57,729 nt of DNA from CAYORM01 sp964406375 (GTDB taxonomy: Bacteria; Pseudomonadota; Alphaproteobacteria; DSM-16000; Inquilinaceae). Location: NCBI GenBank assembly GCA_964406375.1, contig CAYORM010000015.1:1-57729 (forward strand), read 5' to 3'. Positions 1 through 7,840 of this stretch are shown here, in pieces. The notes beneath the pieces are model-generated. The model was not told where the DNA came from, did not search any database, and saw nothing but the letters and a program-made list of their open reading frames with translations. The stretch's first letter is position 1; every line of letters begins with the position of its first letter. The position numbers were made by a program, and so were the translations under genes.

Positions 1-535
1 AGATCACGCCCAGCGTCCCCTCCCCATCGGCGAAGACGACGCCGCAGCGTGCCGAACGGCCGCTCATGCACAGCCGGGCGAGGCCGTCGCGCTCGGCGAA
101 GCCGTAGCGGTCGTAACGGTCACCGCCGGTCGACAGCAGCCGCCAGGCCGGCCCCTCGCCGACCCGGCCCGCCGGTTCGCGCGTGTAGTGGTTCGTGGCG
201 CCGCCGGGGACGTCGAGATAGAAGTGCCGCCGCGTCAGGCCAAAGAAGGCGGCCTCGAGCCCGGCACGGCCGAGCGGGACGAAGCCGCTGCCCGGGAGGG
301 TCGCCGCCAGGCTCGCGTTGTAATCGCCGCCGGTCTCCCCATAGGCGGTGACGAACCGCCAGGCGAAAGGCGCGAAGGCCGCCACCGCCTCGGGCGGAAC
401 GGGATCGGCCTCGAGCGGGACACCGCCAGCCTCGGCATTGACGGCGCCGATCTCCGGCACCGGCGGGCCTGCCGCACAGGCGGCCAGCAACAGCGCCGCC
501 AGCAGCGCCGAGACCGCGCGGCGGGGCTTGGCCAT
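1..535 (-). CDS. Putative lipoprotein, truncated by window edge
   Basis: At least 178 residues are visible from an ATG at 535; the 3' end lies outside the window. The N-terminus MAKPRRAVSALLAALLLAAC is a typical lipoprotein signal peptide, with a lipobox ending in Cys20, so the product is probably anchored in the outer or inner membrane. A strong GGAGGAGG ribosome site sits just upstream (about 541-550). The mature part has no motif I recognise. It follows the ferredoxin reductase gene on the same strand after 85 bp. Function unknown. Confidence 0.7.
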   Translation of the reverse strand, partial: MAKPRRAVSALLAALLLAACAAGPPVPEIGAVNAEAGGVPLEADPVPPEAVAAFAPFAWRFVTAYGETGGDYNASLAATLPGSGFVPLGRAGLEAAFFGLTRRHFYLDVPGGATNHYTREPAGRVGEGPAWRLLSTGGDRYDRYGFAERDGLARLCMSGRSARCGVVFADGEGTLGVI

Positions 536-620
536 GCTCGCCTCCTCCCCGGCTATAGTCCGATCTTGCCTGCCTCGCCTCATCTTCATAGCTGCCGTGT
601 GGCCGCCGATCACTCGCCCG

Positions 621-1685
621 TCACTCGAGGTCCGACAGGTCGACCGAGACGCCGAGACGCTTGTGCAGCGTCGGGCTGGTGGTCGTGTATTGCAACGTCA
701 CCCGCTCCTCGGGATGGATGTGGCGGTGCACCGCGAAGGCCGCCAGCGCCGCCTCGTGGAAACCGCTCAGGATCAGCTTCTTCTTGCCCGGATAGGTGTT
801 GACGTCGCCGACCGCGAAGATGCCCGGAACGCTGGTCTGAAACTTCTCCGTGTCGACGATGATCTGGTTGCGATCGAGGGCGAGGCCCCATTCGGCGATC
901 GGCCCCAGCTTCGGCAGCAACCCCCAGAAGACGAGGACGCTGTCGCAGTCCAGCCGCCGCACCACCCCGTCCGGCCCCTTCACGTCGAGGCCGGTGAGGA
1001 CGGGTGAGGCCTTCGCCCCCTCCTCCTCGCGCAGGCCGACGACATTGCCCTCGATGAACAGCATCGCCTGCTCGTCGACAAGCGCCCGCATCCGCGCGAC
1101 CGAGGCTGGCGCCGCGCGGAACTGCGCCGATCGATGGATGAGGGTGACGCTGCCCGCCACCGGCTGCAGCGCCAGCGCCCAGTCGAGCGCGGAATCGCCG
1201 CCGCCGAGCACCGCGACGTGGCGGTCGGCGAAGTCCGCCGGATCGGTGACGCGGTAGTGGATCGACCGGCCCTCATGCCGCTCCGCCCCCTTCACCCGCA
1301 ATGGCCGCGGCTGGAAGGCGCCGACGCCGCCCGCGATGATCACCGTGCGGGCGTGGAACAGGAGCCCGGCGCTGGTCGTCGCAACGAAGCCGCCCTCCGC
1401 GCGCGGCTCCACCGTCCGCACCTCCTGTCCGAGATGGAAGACCGGATCGAAGGGGCGGGCCTGCTCCATCAGCCGGTCGATCAGCTCGCGGCCGGTGCAG
1501 GAGGGCACCGCCGGGATGTCGTAGATCGGCTTGTTGGGGTAGAGCTCGATGCATTGCCCGCCCGGCTCGGGGAGCGCATCGACGACATGCGCGTTGAGCC
1601 CGAGCAGCCCGAGCTCGAAGATCTGGAACAGGCCTACCGGCCCGGCCCCGACGATGAGGGCATCGGTTTCGATCGGTGACGACAT
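621..1685 (-). CDS. Ferredoxin--NADP(+) reductase, thioredoxin reductase-like type
   Basis: A 354-residue flavoprotein that should move electrons between NAD(P)H and ferredoxin. The FAD-binding GAGPVG lies at residues 13-18 and the NAD(P)-binding GGGDSA at 161-166, followed by the C-terminal FAD motif with GIFAVGDVN. The region PGGQC at 41-45 followed by ELYPNKPIYDIP is characteristic of this FNR family, which lacks the redox-active CxxC pair of true thioredoxin reductases. The start at 1685 (MSSPIETD) was chosen over an in-frame extension to 1778 because homologues begin a few residues before the GxGxxG motif. It is divergent from the OmpA-like lipoprotein gene. Confidence 0.9.
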   Translation of the reverse strand: MSSPIETDALIVGAGPVGLFQIFELGLLGLNAHVVDALPEPGGQCIELYPNKPIYDIPAVPSCTGRELIDRLMEQARPFDPVFHLGQEVRTVEPRAEGGFVATTSAGLLFHARTVIIAGGVGAFQPRPLRVKGAERHEGRSIHYRVTDPADFADRHVAVLGGGDSALDWALALQPVAGSVTLIHRSAQFRAAPASVARMRALVDEQAMLFIEGNVVGLREEEGAKASPVLTGLDVKGPDGVVRRLDCDSVLVFWGLLPKLGPIAEWGLALDRNQIIVDTEKFQTSVPGIFAVGDVNTYPGKKKLILSGFHEAALAAFAVHRHIHPEERVTLQYTTTSPTLHKRLGVSVDLSDLE

Positions 1686-1752
1686 GCGGATGATCCGGCT
1701 TCGTACGGGAGGGGCGGCGGGTCGCCCCGAACGGCGACGGAGGTTAGGCGAG

Positions 1753-2400
1753 ATGCAGTGTCGAGACCACCCACGCAACCGAAGACCCGCTGCGCGTCGC
1801 CGCGCACTGCTCTTGTTTCTGCCGCTGCTCGCCGCCTGCGTCGCGACGCCGCGGCCGGAGATCCGGCTGCCCGGCGTCGCCGCCGAGACACCGCTGCCGT
1901 CGGCGACGCGTTTTGTCTTCTTCGGACCGGGCTCCGCCCGGCCGGACGCGGCGGCGCGGACGGCGGTGGCGCAGTTCGTGGCCGATCTCGCGGCGGGTCA
2001 TGTCGGACCGGCGACCGGCGTTCTGGCACCCTCCCCGCCCTTCACCGGCCGGATCGCCGTCACCGGCCATGCCGATGCGGCGGAGGCCGCGACGCCGGCG
2101 AAGGCGGCGGCCCTCGCCCTCGACCGCGCCCGTGCGGTCGCGGCGCTGCTGACCGCATCCGGCATCGCGTCCGACCGCCTCGTGATCGCCGCGGCGGGCA
2201 CGGACACGCCGCTGATTCCGGCCGTGCCGGGCGCCGGGACGCGGGAGGAGCCGGCGAACCGGCGTGTGGAAATCCTGCCTCTTGCGGCAAATGACGCGAC
2301 GGGTGATACGGGGCGGGGTGGAATCGAGGCGATAGCGACGAATATGTTAGTCTCGGTTTCCATGACTGCGCGCCACGTCGCGCATGGGATGGCAGGATGA
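1753..2400 (+). CDS. OmpA-family lipoprotein
   Basis: A 215-residue protein with a basic N-terminus, a hydrophobic stretch (ALLLFLPLLAAC) and a lipobox Cys, which marks it as a lipoprotein. The C-terminal half resembles the OmpA peptidoglycan-binding domain: a VTGHAD strand, a helix with LDRARAVAALL, then EPANRRVEI close to the end. It probably tethers the envelope to peptidoglycan. GGAGG at 1739-1743 lies 9 bases before the chosen ATG, which decides the start over a longer frame open from 1549. Its stop overlaps the start of apaG by 4 bases (ATGA), so the two are translationally coupled. Confidence 0.7.
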   Translation: MQCRDHPRNRRPAARRRALLLFLPLLAACVATPRPEIRLPGVAAETPLPSATRFVFFGPGSARPDAAARTAVAQFVADLAAGHVGPATGVLAPSPPFTGRIAVTGHADAAEAATPAKAAALALDRARAVAALLTASGIASDRLVIAAAGTDTPLIPAVPGAGTREEPANRRVEILPLAANDATGDTGRGGIEAIATNMLVSVSMTARHVAHGMAG

Positions 2401-2801
2401 CGGCAGGCGCGTACAAGGCAGAGACCCGGGCGATCGAGGTCTCGGTTGAACCGGAGTTCCTCGACGACCAGTCGACTCCGTCCGAGAATCATTATGTCTG
2501 GGCCTACCGCGTTCGGATCGACAATCGCGGCGAGGAGACCGTGCAGCTCCGCCGCCGCTATTGGCGCATCACCGACGAGCGGGGCCGGGTGCAGGAGGTG
2601 CGCGGCCAGGGCGTCGTCGGCGTGGAGCCGGTGATCGGGCCCGGCCAGTCTTTCGAGTATACGAGCGGCACGCCGGTCTCGACGCCCTCGGCCATCATGG
2701 TGGGCAGCTATGAGATGGAGACGGAGAGCGGGGAGCGGTTCGAGGTCGCCATCCCCCCCTTCTCCCTCGACAGCCCACACCGCCCGATCCGGCTGAACTG
2801 A
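2397..2801 (+). CDS. apaG: ApaG domain protein
   Basis: A 134-residue protein matching ApaG over its full length, including the region around NHYVWAYRVRI... and the motif GxGVVGxxPxIxPGxxFxYxSG (here GQGVVGVEPVIGPGQSFEYTSG in split form). ApaG has an immunoglobulin-like beta-sandwich fold; in enterobacteria its loss affects Co2+ resistance and Mg2+ efflux, but its biochemical role remains unclear. It overlaps the upstream lipoprotein gene by 4 bases and is followed closely by folE. Confidence 0.93.
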   Translation: MTAGAYKAETRAIEVSVEPEFLDDQSTPSENHYVWAYRVRIDNRGEETVQLRRRYWRITDERGRVQEVRGQGVVGVEPVIGPGQSFEYTSGTPVSTPSAIMVGSYEMETESGERFEVAIPPFSLDSPHRPIRLN

Positions 2802-2895
2802 CGTGGCGTTCATCAAGGAGAGCGGGGCCGCCGGCCCCCGGGATCTTGCGGCGGGAACGGCCGACGAGAGGGATGAGCATTCGAAGGGCAGCACC

Positions 2896-3525
2896 ATGAC
2901 GCGTTCTGGGAGCTCCGTGGCCCCCCTGGCGATGGCGGGCGCGATCGCGCCGGACGCCCGGCGGCCGAGCCGAGCCGAGGCCGAGGAAGCCGTCCGCACA
3001 TTGTTGCGCTGGGTCGGCGAGGACGTGGATCGCGAGGGCCTGCTCGACACTCCCAAGCGCGTCGTGAAGGCCTATGAGGAGTTCTTCTCCGGCTACACGA
3101 TCGACCCGACCGAGCTGCTGTCGCGGACCTTCGAGGAGATCGAGGGCTACCACGACATGATCCTGCTACGCTCGATCGACTTCGAGTCGCATTGCGAGCA
3201 CCACATGGTGCCGATCATCGGCAAGGCGCATGTCGCCTATCTGCCCAACGAGCGGGTCGTCGGGATCAGCAAGCTGGCCCGCGTCGTCGACGCCTATGCC
3301 AAGCGGCTCCAGATCCAGGAGCGGCTGACGGCGCAGATCGCCAATGCGATCGAGACGATCCTCAAGCCCCGTGGCGTGGCGGTGCTGGTCGATTCGCAGC
3401 ACCAATGCATGACGGTGCGCGGCGTGCACAAATCGAACGCCAGCATGGTGACGACCAGCATGACGGGGGTGTTCCGCACCGACCCGACCTGGCGCCGCCA
3501 GTTCCTCGACGCGATCCGCACCTGA
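2896..3525 (+). CDS. folE: GTP cyclohydrolase I
   Basis: A 209-residue enzyme that converts GTP to 7,8-dihydroneopterin triphosphate, the first step of folate and pterin synthesis. The zinc and active-site motifs SHCEHHMVP and QHQCMTVRGV are present, as is GISKLARVVDAYAKR. The start at 2896 (MTRSG) has an AAGGGC ribosome site at good spacing; an upstream GTG at 2803 immediately after apaG would add 31 poorly conserved residues. It ends convergently with puuD across a nested inverted repeat. Confidence 0.95.
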   Translation: MTRSGSSVAPLAMAGAIAPDARRPSRAEAEEAVRTLLRWVGEDVDREGLLDTPKRVVKAYEEFFSGYTIDPTELLSRTFEEIEGYHDMILLRSIDFESHCEHHMVPIIGKAHVAYLPNERVVGISKLARVVDAYAKRLQIQERLTAQIANAIETILKPRGVAVLVDSQHQCMTVRGVHKSNASMVTTSMTGVFRTDPTWRRQFLDAIRT

Positions 3526-3538
3526 AGGGCGTCTCCCG

Positions 3539-3581
3539 GCGCGGGCCTGCCCCCTTGACCGCGTGATCGGTCGGCCCGCGC
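3539..3581. terminator. Candidate bidirectional terminator between folE and puuD
   Basis: A 9-bp inverted repeat, GCGCGGGCC (3539-3547) and GGCCCGCGC (3573-3581), encloses a second one, GACCG (3557-3561) and CGGTC (3568-3572), with a 6-base loop. It sits between two convergent stop codons. There is no clear T-tract, so termination is an inference from position and symmetry. Confidence 0.45.
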
Positions 3582-3596
3582 GACCGGCCGTGTCGG

Positions 3597-4781
3597 CTAC
3601 CCGCCCCCGGACAGCCAGGCGCCGAGGGCGGCGCGCTCGTCCTCCGTCATCCCGGTCTCGTTGCCGAGCGGCATGGTGTGGGTCGCCACCGCCTGCGCGA
3701 TGATGCGCGACGCCGCCGCCCGAACCATGGCGAGATCGTCGAAGGCGAGGCCGGCAGGCGGCGCCTCGAACCCGTCATGCGTCGGCCGTGCGGCGTGGCA
3801 GGCGCCGCAATGATGCGCCACCAGCGCCATCCCTTCGGCATCGGAGATCGTCGCGGCGCCTGCCGCCGGTACCGTCCGGCCCGCGGCCGACAGAGCGATC
3901 GTCGCCGCCACCGCCGCCGCCACCGCGGGGAAGGCCCAAGCGATCTGCCGCCAGGACCGCCCCTGATCGTGAAGGTTGATCGCGTGGCGCACCAGCCCCC
4001 CGGCCAACACGATGCCGGCCGCGATCGCCCAAGCGAAGGGGCCGCCATAGGCCGTCGGATAGTGGTTGCTGAGCATCATCGCCAGCACCGGCAGGGTCAG
4101 ATAGTTATTGTGCAGCGAGCGCTGCTTGGCCTGCCGGCCGAGGGCCGGGTCGGGCGCCTCGCCCACCGTCATCGCGCGCACGGCCTTGCGCTGGTTCGGG
4201 ATGATCACCAGGAAGACGTTGGCCGACATGATGGTACCGAGGAAGGCGCCGGCATGGAGGAAGGCCGCCCGCCCGGTGAAGACCTGCCCGTAGAACCAGG
4301 CCGCGGTCACCGCCATCAGATAGACGATGATCGCGAGCAGCCCGGTGTGGCGGCCGATCGGCGAGCGGCAGAGAAGATCATAGGCCACCCAGCCGAGCAC
4401 CAGTGACCCGGCGCTGATGGCGATCGCGTCGGGAATCGTGAGGTCGGCGCGTGAGCGGTCGATCAGGAAGCTCTCGGCGCCGGCGTAATAGACCAGCGCC
4501 AGCAGGAGAAAGCCGGTGACCCAGGTGAAGTACGCCTCATAACGGAACCAGTGCAGCTCCTCCGGCAGCTCGGGCGGCGCCACCAGATATTTCTGCGCCC
4601 GATAGAAGCCGCCGCCATGGACCATCCATGTCTCGCCCTGCAGGCCGGGATCCATGCCGGCCCGCCGCCGCAGGCTGATGTCCAGCCAGATGAAGTGGAA
4701 GGACGCGCCAATCCAGCCGATACCGATGAGCACATGGGCCCATCGGACCGCGAATTGCAGCCAATCCATGAGCAGCGCCAT
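3597..4781 (-). CDS. puuD: Urate hydroxylase PuuD (membrane protein with cytochrome c domain)
   Basis: A 394-residue protein with about eight hydrophobic membrane segments in the first 300 residues and a C-terminal cytochrome c domain carrying one heme motif, CGACH at 325-329. The N-terminus WLQFAVRWAHVLIGIGWIG and the ...SLHNNYLTLPVLAMMLSNHYP region identify the PuuD family, which oxidises urate to 5-hydroxyisourate and passes electrons to the respiratory chain instead of making hydrogen peroxide. The ATG at 4781 has an ACGGGAGCGGG ribosome site; an open frame to 5075 is not supported. It supplies the urate step missing from the uraH/xdh cluster 14 kb away. Confidence 0.92.
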   Translation of the reverse strand: MALLMDWLQFAVRWAHVLIGIGWIGASFHFIWLDISLRRRAGMDPGLQGETWMVHGGGFYRAQKYLVAPPELPEELHWFRYEAYFTWVTGFLLLALVYYAGAESFLIDRSRADLTIPDAIAISAGSLVLGWVAYDLLCRSPIGRHTGLLAIIVYLMAVTAAWFYGQVFTGRAAFLHAGAFLGTIMSANVFLVIIPNQRKAVRAMTVGEAPDPALGRQAKQRSLHNNYLTLPVLAMMLSNHYPTAYGGPFAWAIAAGIVLAGGLVRHAINLHDQGRSWRQIAWAFPAVAAAVAATIALSAAGRTVPAAGAATISDAEGMALVAHHCGACHAARPTHDGFEAPPAGLAFDDLAMVRAAASRIIAQAVATHTMPLGNETGMTEDERAALGAWLSGGG

Positions 4782-4829
4782 GCCCGCTCCCGTCGCTTCG
4801 TCCCGTCCCCCTGGACGACCCGACGGCAC

Positions 4830-4850
4830 GATACATCGGCCAGTGGTATC
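4830..4850. promoter_or_regulatory. Candidate operator, GATAC-N11-GTATC
   Basis: A dyad of 21 bp, GATAC (4830-4834) and GTATC (4846-4850) around an 11-base spacer with GGCC at its centre, lies about 50 bp upstream of puuD and 110 bp upstream of the PaiB-like gene. The layout resembles binding sites of LysR-type regulators. No regulator for it is evident nearby. Confidence 0.35.
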
Positions 4851-4958
4851 GAGGCGACGGGCGTGGCGATTCCGCGGCGCAGCGGGACGGTTGACAGGCC
4901 GGCACCGCACGCCACCGAATGGCGCCCCCGCGACTTTGCGTGCCCAGGAGCGTCGCCG

Positions 4959-5606
4959 ATGTATGTGCCACCCGCCTTCCGCGAAGATCGCATGGAGGCG
5001 TTGCACGCGGTCATCCGGACGGCGCGCCTCGCGACGCTGGTCACGCTGGGAGACGACGGCCTCGTGGCATCGCACCTGCCGATGCTGCTAGATCCGGCCG
5101 CCGGCCCCCACGGTACGCTTTATGGCCATCTCGCCCGCGCCAATCCGCAGGCGCGGGAGGCCGAAGGCGGGGCGGCGGTGCCGGCACTCGCGATCTTCCA
5201 CGGCCCTGATGCCTATGTGTCGCCAGGCTGGTATCCGTCGAAGGCGGTGACCGGCCGCGTCGTGCCGACCTGGAACTATGTCGCGGTCCACTGCACCGGC
5301 CGGCTCGAGCGCTTCGACGATTCCGCGAGGCTGCGGCCGCTGCTCGCCCGGCTGACCGAGCGGCACGAGGCCGGGCGCGCCGACCCCTGGTCTATCGACG
5401 ATGCACCGGACCCCTTCATCGCGGCCAATCTGCGCTCGATCGTCGGCGTCGCGCTGCCGATCGAGCGCATCGAGGGCAAGTTCAAGCTGAGCCAGAACCG
5501 CGACCCCGCCGACCGCGAGGGCGCAAGGCAAGGCCTCGCCGCCTCGCCCGATCCCGTGGACCGCGCGGTCGCCGCGCTGATGAATGCACCGGAGGCCGCA
5601 CGATGA
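4959..5606 (+). CDS. PaiB-family FMN-binding protein
   Basis: A 215-residue protein of the PaiB family (split-barrel flavin-binding fold). Motifs are MYVPPAF at the N-terminus, LATLVT-GDDGLVASHLPMLLD, HLARANPQ, the central AYVSPGWYPSK and VVPTWNYVAVH, and EGKFKLSQNR near the end. PaiB acts in Bacillus subtilis as a negative regulator of sporulation and degradative enzyme genes; in proteobacteria the family is annotated as transcriptional regulator but may instead be a flavin enzyme. AGGAG at 4946-4950 decides the ATG. It overlaps the next gene by ATGA, so the two are coupled. Confidence 0.88.
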   Translation: MYVPPAFREDRMEALHAVIRTARLATLVTLGDDGLVASHLPMLLDPAAGPHGTLYGHLARANPQAREAEGGAAVPALAIFHGPDAYVSPGWYPSKAVTGRVVPTWNYVAVHCTGRLERFDDSARLRPLLARLTERHEAGRADPWSIDDAPDPFIAANLRSIVGVALPIERIEGKFKLSQNRDPADREGARQGLAASPDPVDRAVAALMNAPEAAR

Positions 5607-7837
5607 CGCAGACCCGCACGACGCGACGCGATCCGCGGCACGATCCACTCTTCGCGCCGATCCGCATCGGGCCGAAGCAGCTCAAGAACCGCTTCATGCA
5701 GGTGCCCCAATGCACCGGCGCGGGCTGGCAACGCCCCGGCGCCGATGCCGCGCATCGCGAGGTCAAGGCCGAGGGGGGCTGGGCGGCGATCTGCACCGAG
5801 GCGTGCATGATCCATCCGGAGACCGACCAGCCGGTCGCCACCGTCCAGACGCTGATGGATGAGGGCGACGTGATCAACCTGCGCGCCATGGTCGACCGCG
5901 TCCATCGCTGGGACGCCCTCGTCGGGGTCGAGCTCTGCCATGCCGGCGGGCTGAGCAACAATCTCAACTCGCGCTGGGTGTCGCCGGCGATGGTCGCCTT
6001 CCCGACGCCCTGGATGCCGCAGACCTATACCTATGAGGCCGAGGAGGAGGATCTGCGGCGCATCGTCGGCGCCTTCGCCGAGGCGGCGCGGCGCGCGGTC
6101 GATGCCGGCTTCGACATCCTCTATGTCCACGGCACCCATGGCGCATTGCCGGTGCAGGCGCTCTCGCGCCATTTCAACCGGCGGCGCGACCGCTATGGCG
6201 GTGACGCGCTGGAGGACCGGGCGCGGCTGTGGCTGGAGATCCTCGAAGCGATCCGAATGGCGGCGGGCGATCAGGTGGCGCTCGCCAGCCGGATCTCAAT
6301 CGACCAGCTCTCGGGGCCGGCGGGCGTGCAGCTCCACGATGAAGGGCTGGCCTTCGTCGAGCTCGTGACGCGGCACGGCCTGCTCGATCTGTGGGACGTC
6401 AACATCAGCAGCCTCGAAGAATGGGGCGAGGATGCCGGCCCGTCGCGCTTTTACAAGACCAACCACCAGGCCCCCTGGACCGGCGAGGTCAAGCGCGTCG
6501 CCGGCGCGACGCCGGTCGTCGGGGTCGGCCGCTTCACCGACCCGGACGAGATGGTGCGGGTGCTGCGGTCCGGACAGCTCGACATCATCGGCTGCGCCCG
6601 CCCGTCGATCGCCGATCCCTGGCTGCCGCGGAAGGTGGATGAGGGCCGGGCGGACGAGATCTGTGAGTGCATCGGCTGCAATGCTTGCATCTCGCGATTC
6701 GAATACGGCGTGACGATCATCTGCACGCAGAATCCGACGGCACTCGAGGAGCATCGCCGCGGCTGGCATCCCGAGCGCTTCGCGCCCGCCCCCGCGTCGA
6801 TGGCCGAGGAGGTGGTGCTGGTCGTCGGCGCCGGACCCGCCGGGCTGGAATGCACCCGCGTTCTGGGCCGTCGCGGCTTCCAGGTCCATCTCGTCGAGGC
6901 AGAGGTCGAACTCGGCGGCCATCTGCGCCATGTCGCGACGCTGCCGGGTCTCGCCGAATGGGGCCGCGTCATCGCCTATCGCGAGCAGGCCATCGCGGCG
7001 ATGCCCAACGTCACCCTGATGCGCGGCACCGGACGCGTCGAGGCGGCGGACCTCCTGCAATACGGGGCGGCGCGGATCGTGCTGGCCACCGGGGCGCGCT
7101 GGACCGGCGACGGGTTCAGCGCCGCCGGGCGCGAGGCCATCTCCGGCATCGACGCGGCGGCCTCGCCGCGCTTTGTCACCCCCGAGGCGGTCTGGGCCGG
7201 CGCCCGGCTCGGGCGGCGCGTGGTGATCCTCGACGGTGACGGCTACTTCATGGCGGTCAGCCTCGCCGAACAGCTCGCCATCGCGGGGCACGAGGTGACG
7301 GTCGTCACCTTCTTTGACCGGCTGGCGCCGATGACCGATCTCACCCTCGAGGGGCCCAACCTGCGCCGCATGGCGGAGGAGCGCGGCATCGCGGTGCGCA
7401 CGGCCCGATGGGTCGAGCGGGCAGAGGAGGATAGTACCGGCGTGCGGCTCTGGACCTATTCGATCCATCGGGACGGCTGGCGGCGCACCGGCCCGGTGCT
7501 CGGTGAGTTGCCCCGCCGGGCGGGTACGGCGGTCGATCCGCTCGACTGCGACACGGTGCTGTTGTGCACCGCCCGGCGTGCCGAGGACACGCTGTGGCGG
7601 GAGCTCAAGGCCCGCCGCGCGGAATGGCCCGATCACGGGCTGCACGGCGTCTATCGCAGCGGCGACTGCCTCGCGCCGCGCATGCTGGCCGATGCGGTCT
7701 TCGATGGCCACCGGATCGGCCGCGAGATCGACAGCCCGGACCCGCAGACCCCGCTCTCCATCCTGCGCGAACGGCCGATCGTCGGCCAGGAGACATACAG
7801 CCGGCGCGGCGAGGCGGTGCCGCCGTCCGGTCGCTGA
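5603..7837 (+). CDS. Trimethylamine dehydrogenase-family flavoprotein, altered substrate pocket
   Basis: A 744-residue iron-sulfur flavoprotein aligned end to end with trimethylamine/dimethylamine/histamine dehydrogenases. An N-terminal FMN TIM barrel is followed by a [4Fe-4S] site (Cys356, 359, 362, 374) and a nucleotide-binding domain with GAGPAG. Cys37 in VPQC corresponds to the cysteine that binds FMN covalently in trimethylamine dehydrogenase. Arg230, His179 and Asp277 match its Arg222, His172 and Asp267. Of the three aromatic residues that hold the trimethylammonium group, Trp264 is kept (Trp274), but Tyr60 is Ala67 and Trp355 is Phe366; Tyr169 is His176. The substrate is thus probably another amine. 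Family members donate electrons to ETF. Confidence 0.85.
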   Translation: MTQTRTTRRDPRHDPLFAPIRIGPKQLKNRFMQVPQCTGAGWQRPGADAAHREVKAEGGWAAICTEACMIHPETDQPVATVQTLMDEGDVINLRAMVDRVHRWDALVGVELCHAGGLSNNLNSRWVSPAMVAFPTPWMPQTYTYEAEEEDLRRIVGAFAEAARRAVDAGFDILYVHGTHGALPVQALSRHFNRRRDRYGGDALEDRARLWLEILEAIRMAAGDQVALASRISIDQLSGPAGVQLHDEGLAFVELVTRHGLLDLWDVNISSLEEWGEDAGPSRFYKTNHQAPWTGEVKRVAGATPVVGVGRFTDPDEMVRVLRSGQLDIIGCARPSIADPWLPRKVDEGRADEICECIGCNACISRFEYGVTIICTQNPTALEEHRRGWHPERFAPAPASMAEEVVLVVGAGPAGLECTRVLGRRGFQVHLVEAEVELGGHLRHVATLPGLAEWGRVIAYREQAIAAMPNVTLMRGTGRVEAADLLQYGAARIVLATGARWTGDGFSAAGREAISGIDAAASPRFVTPEAVWAGARLGRRVVILDGDGYFMAVSLAEQLAIAGHEVTVVTFFDRLAPMTDLTLEGPNLRRMAEERGIAVRTARWVERAEEDSTGVRLWTYSIHRDGWRRTGPVLGELPRRAGTAVDPLDCDTVLLCTARRAEDTLWRELKARRAEWPDHGLHGVYRSGDCLAPRMLADAVFDGHRIGREIDSPDPQTPLSILRERPIVGQETYSRRGEAVPPSGR

Positions 7838-7840
7838 GCC

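Noticed and set aside
3597..5075. Longer 492-codon version of puuD starting at 5075
   Set aside because: The added N-terminal part overlaps the start region of the divergent PaiB-like gene, is Arg-rich and unlike any PuuD, and the ATG at 4781 has a good ribosome site.
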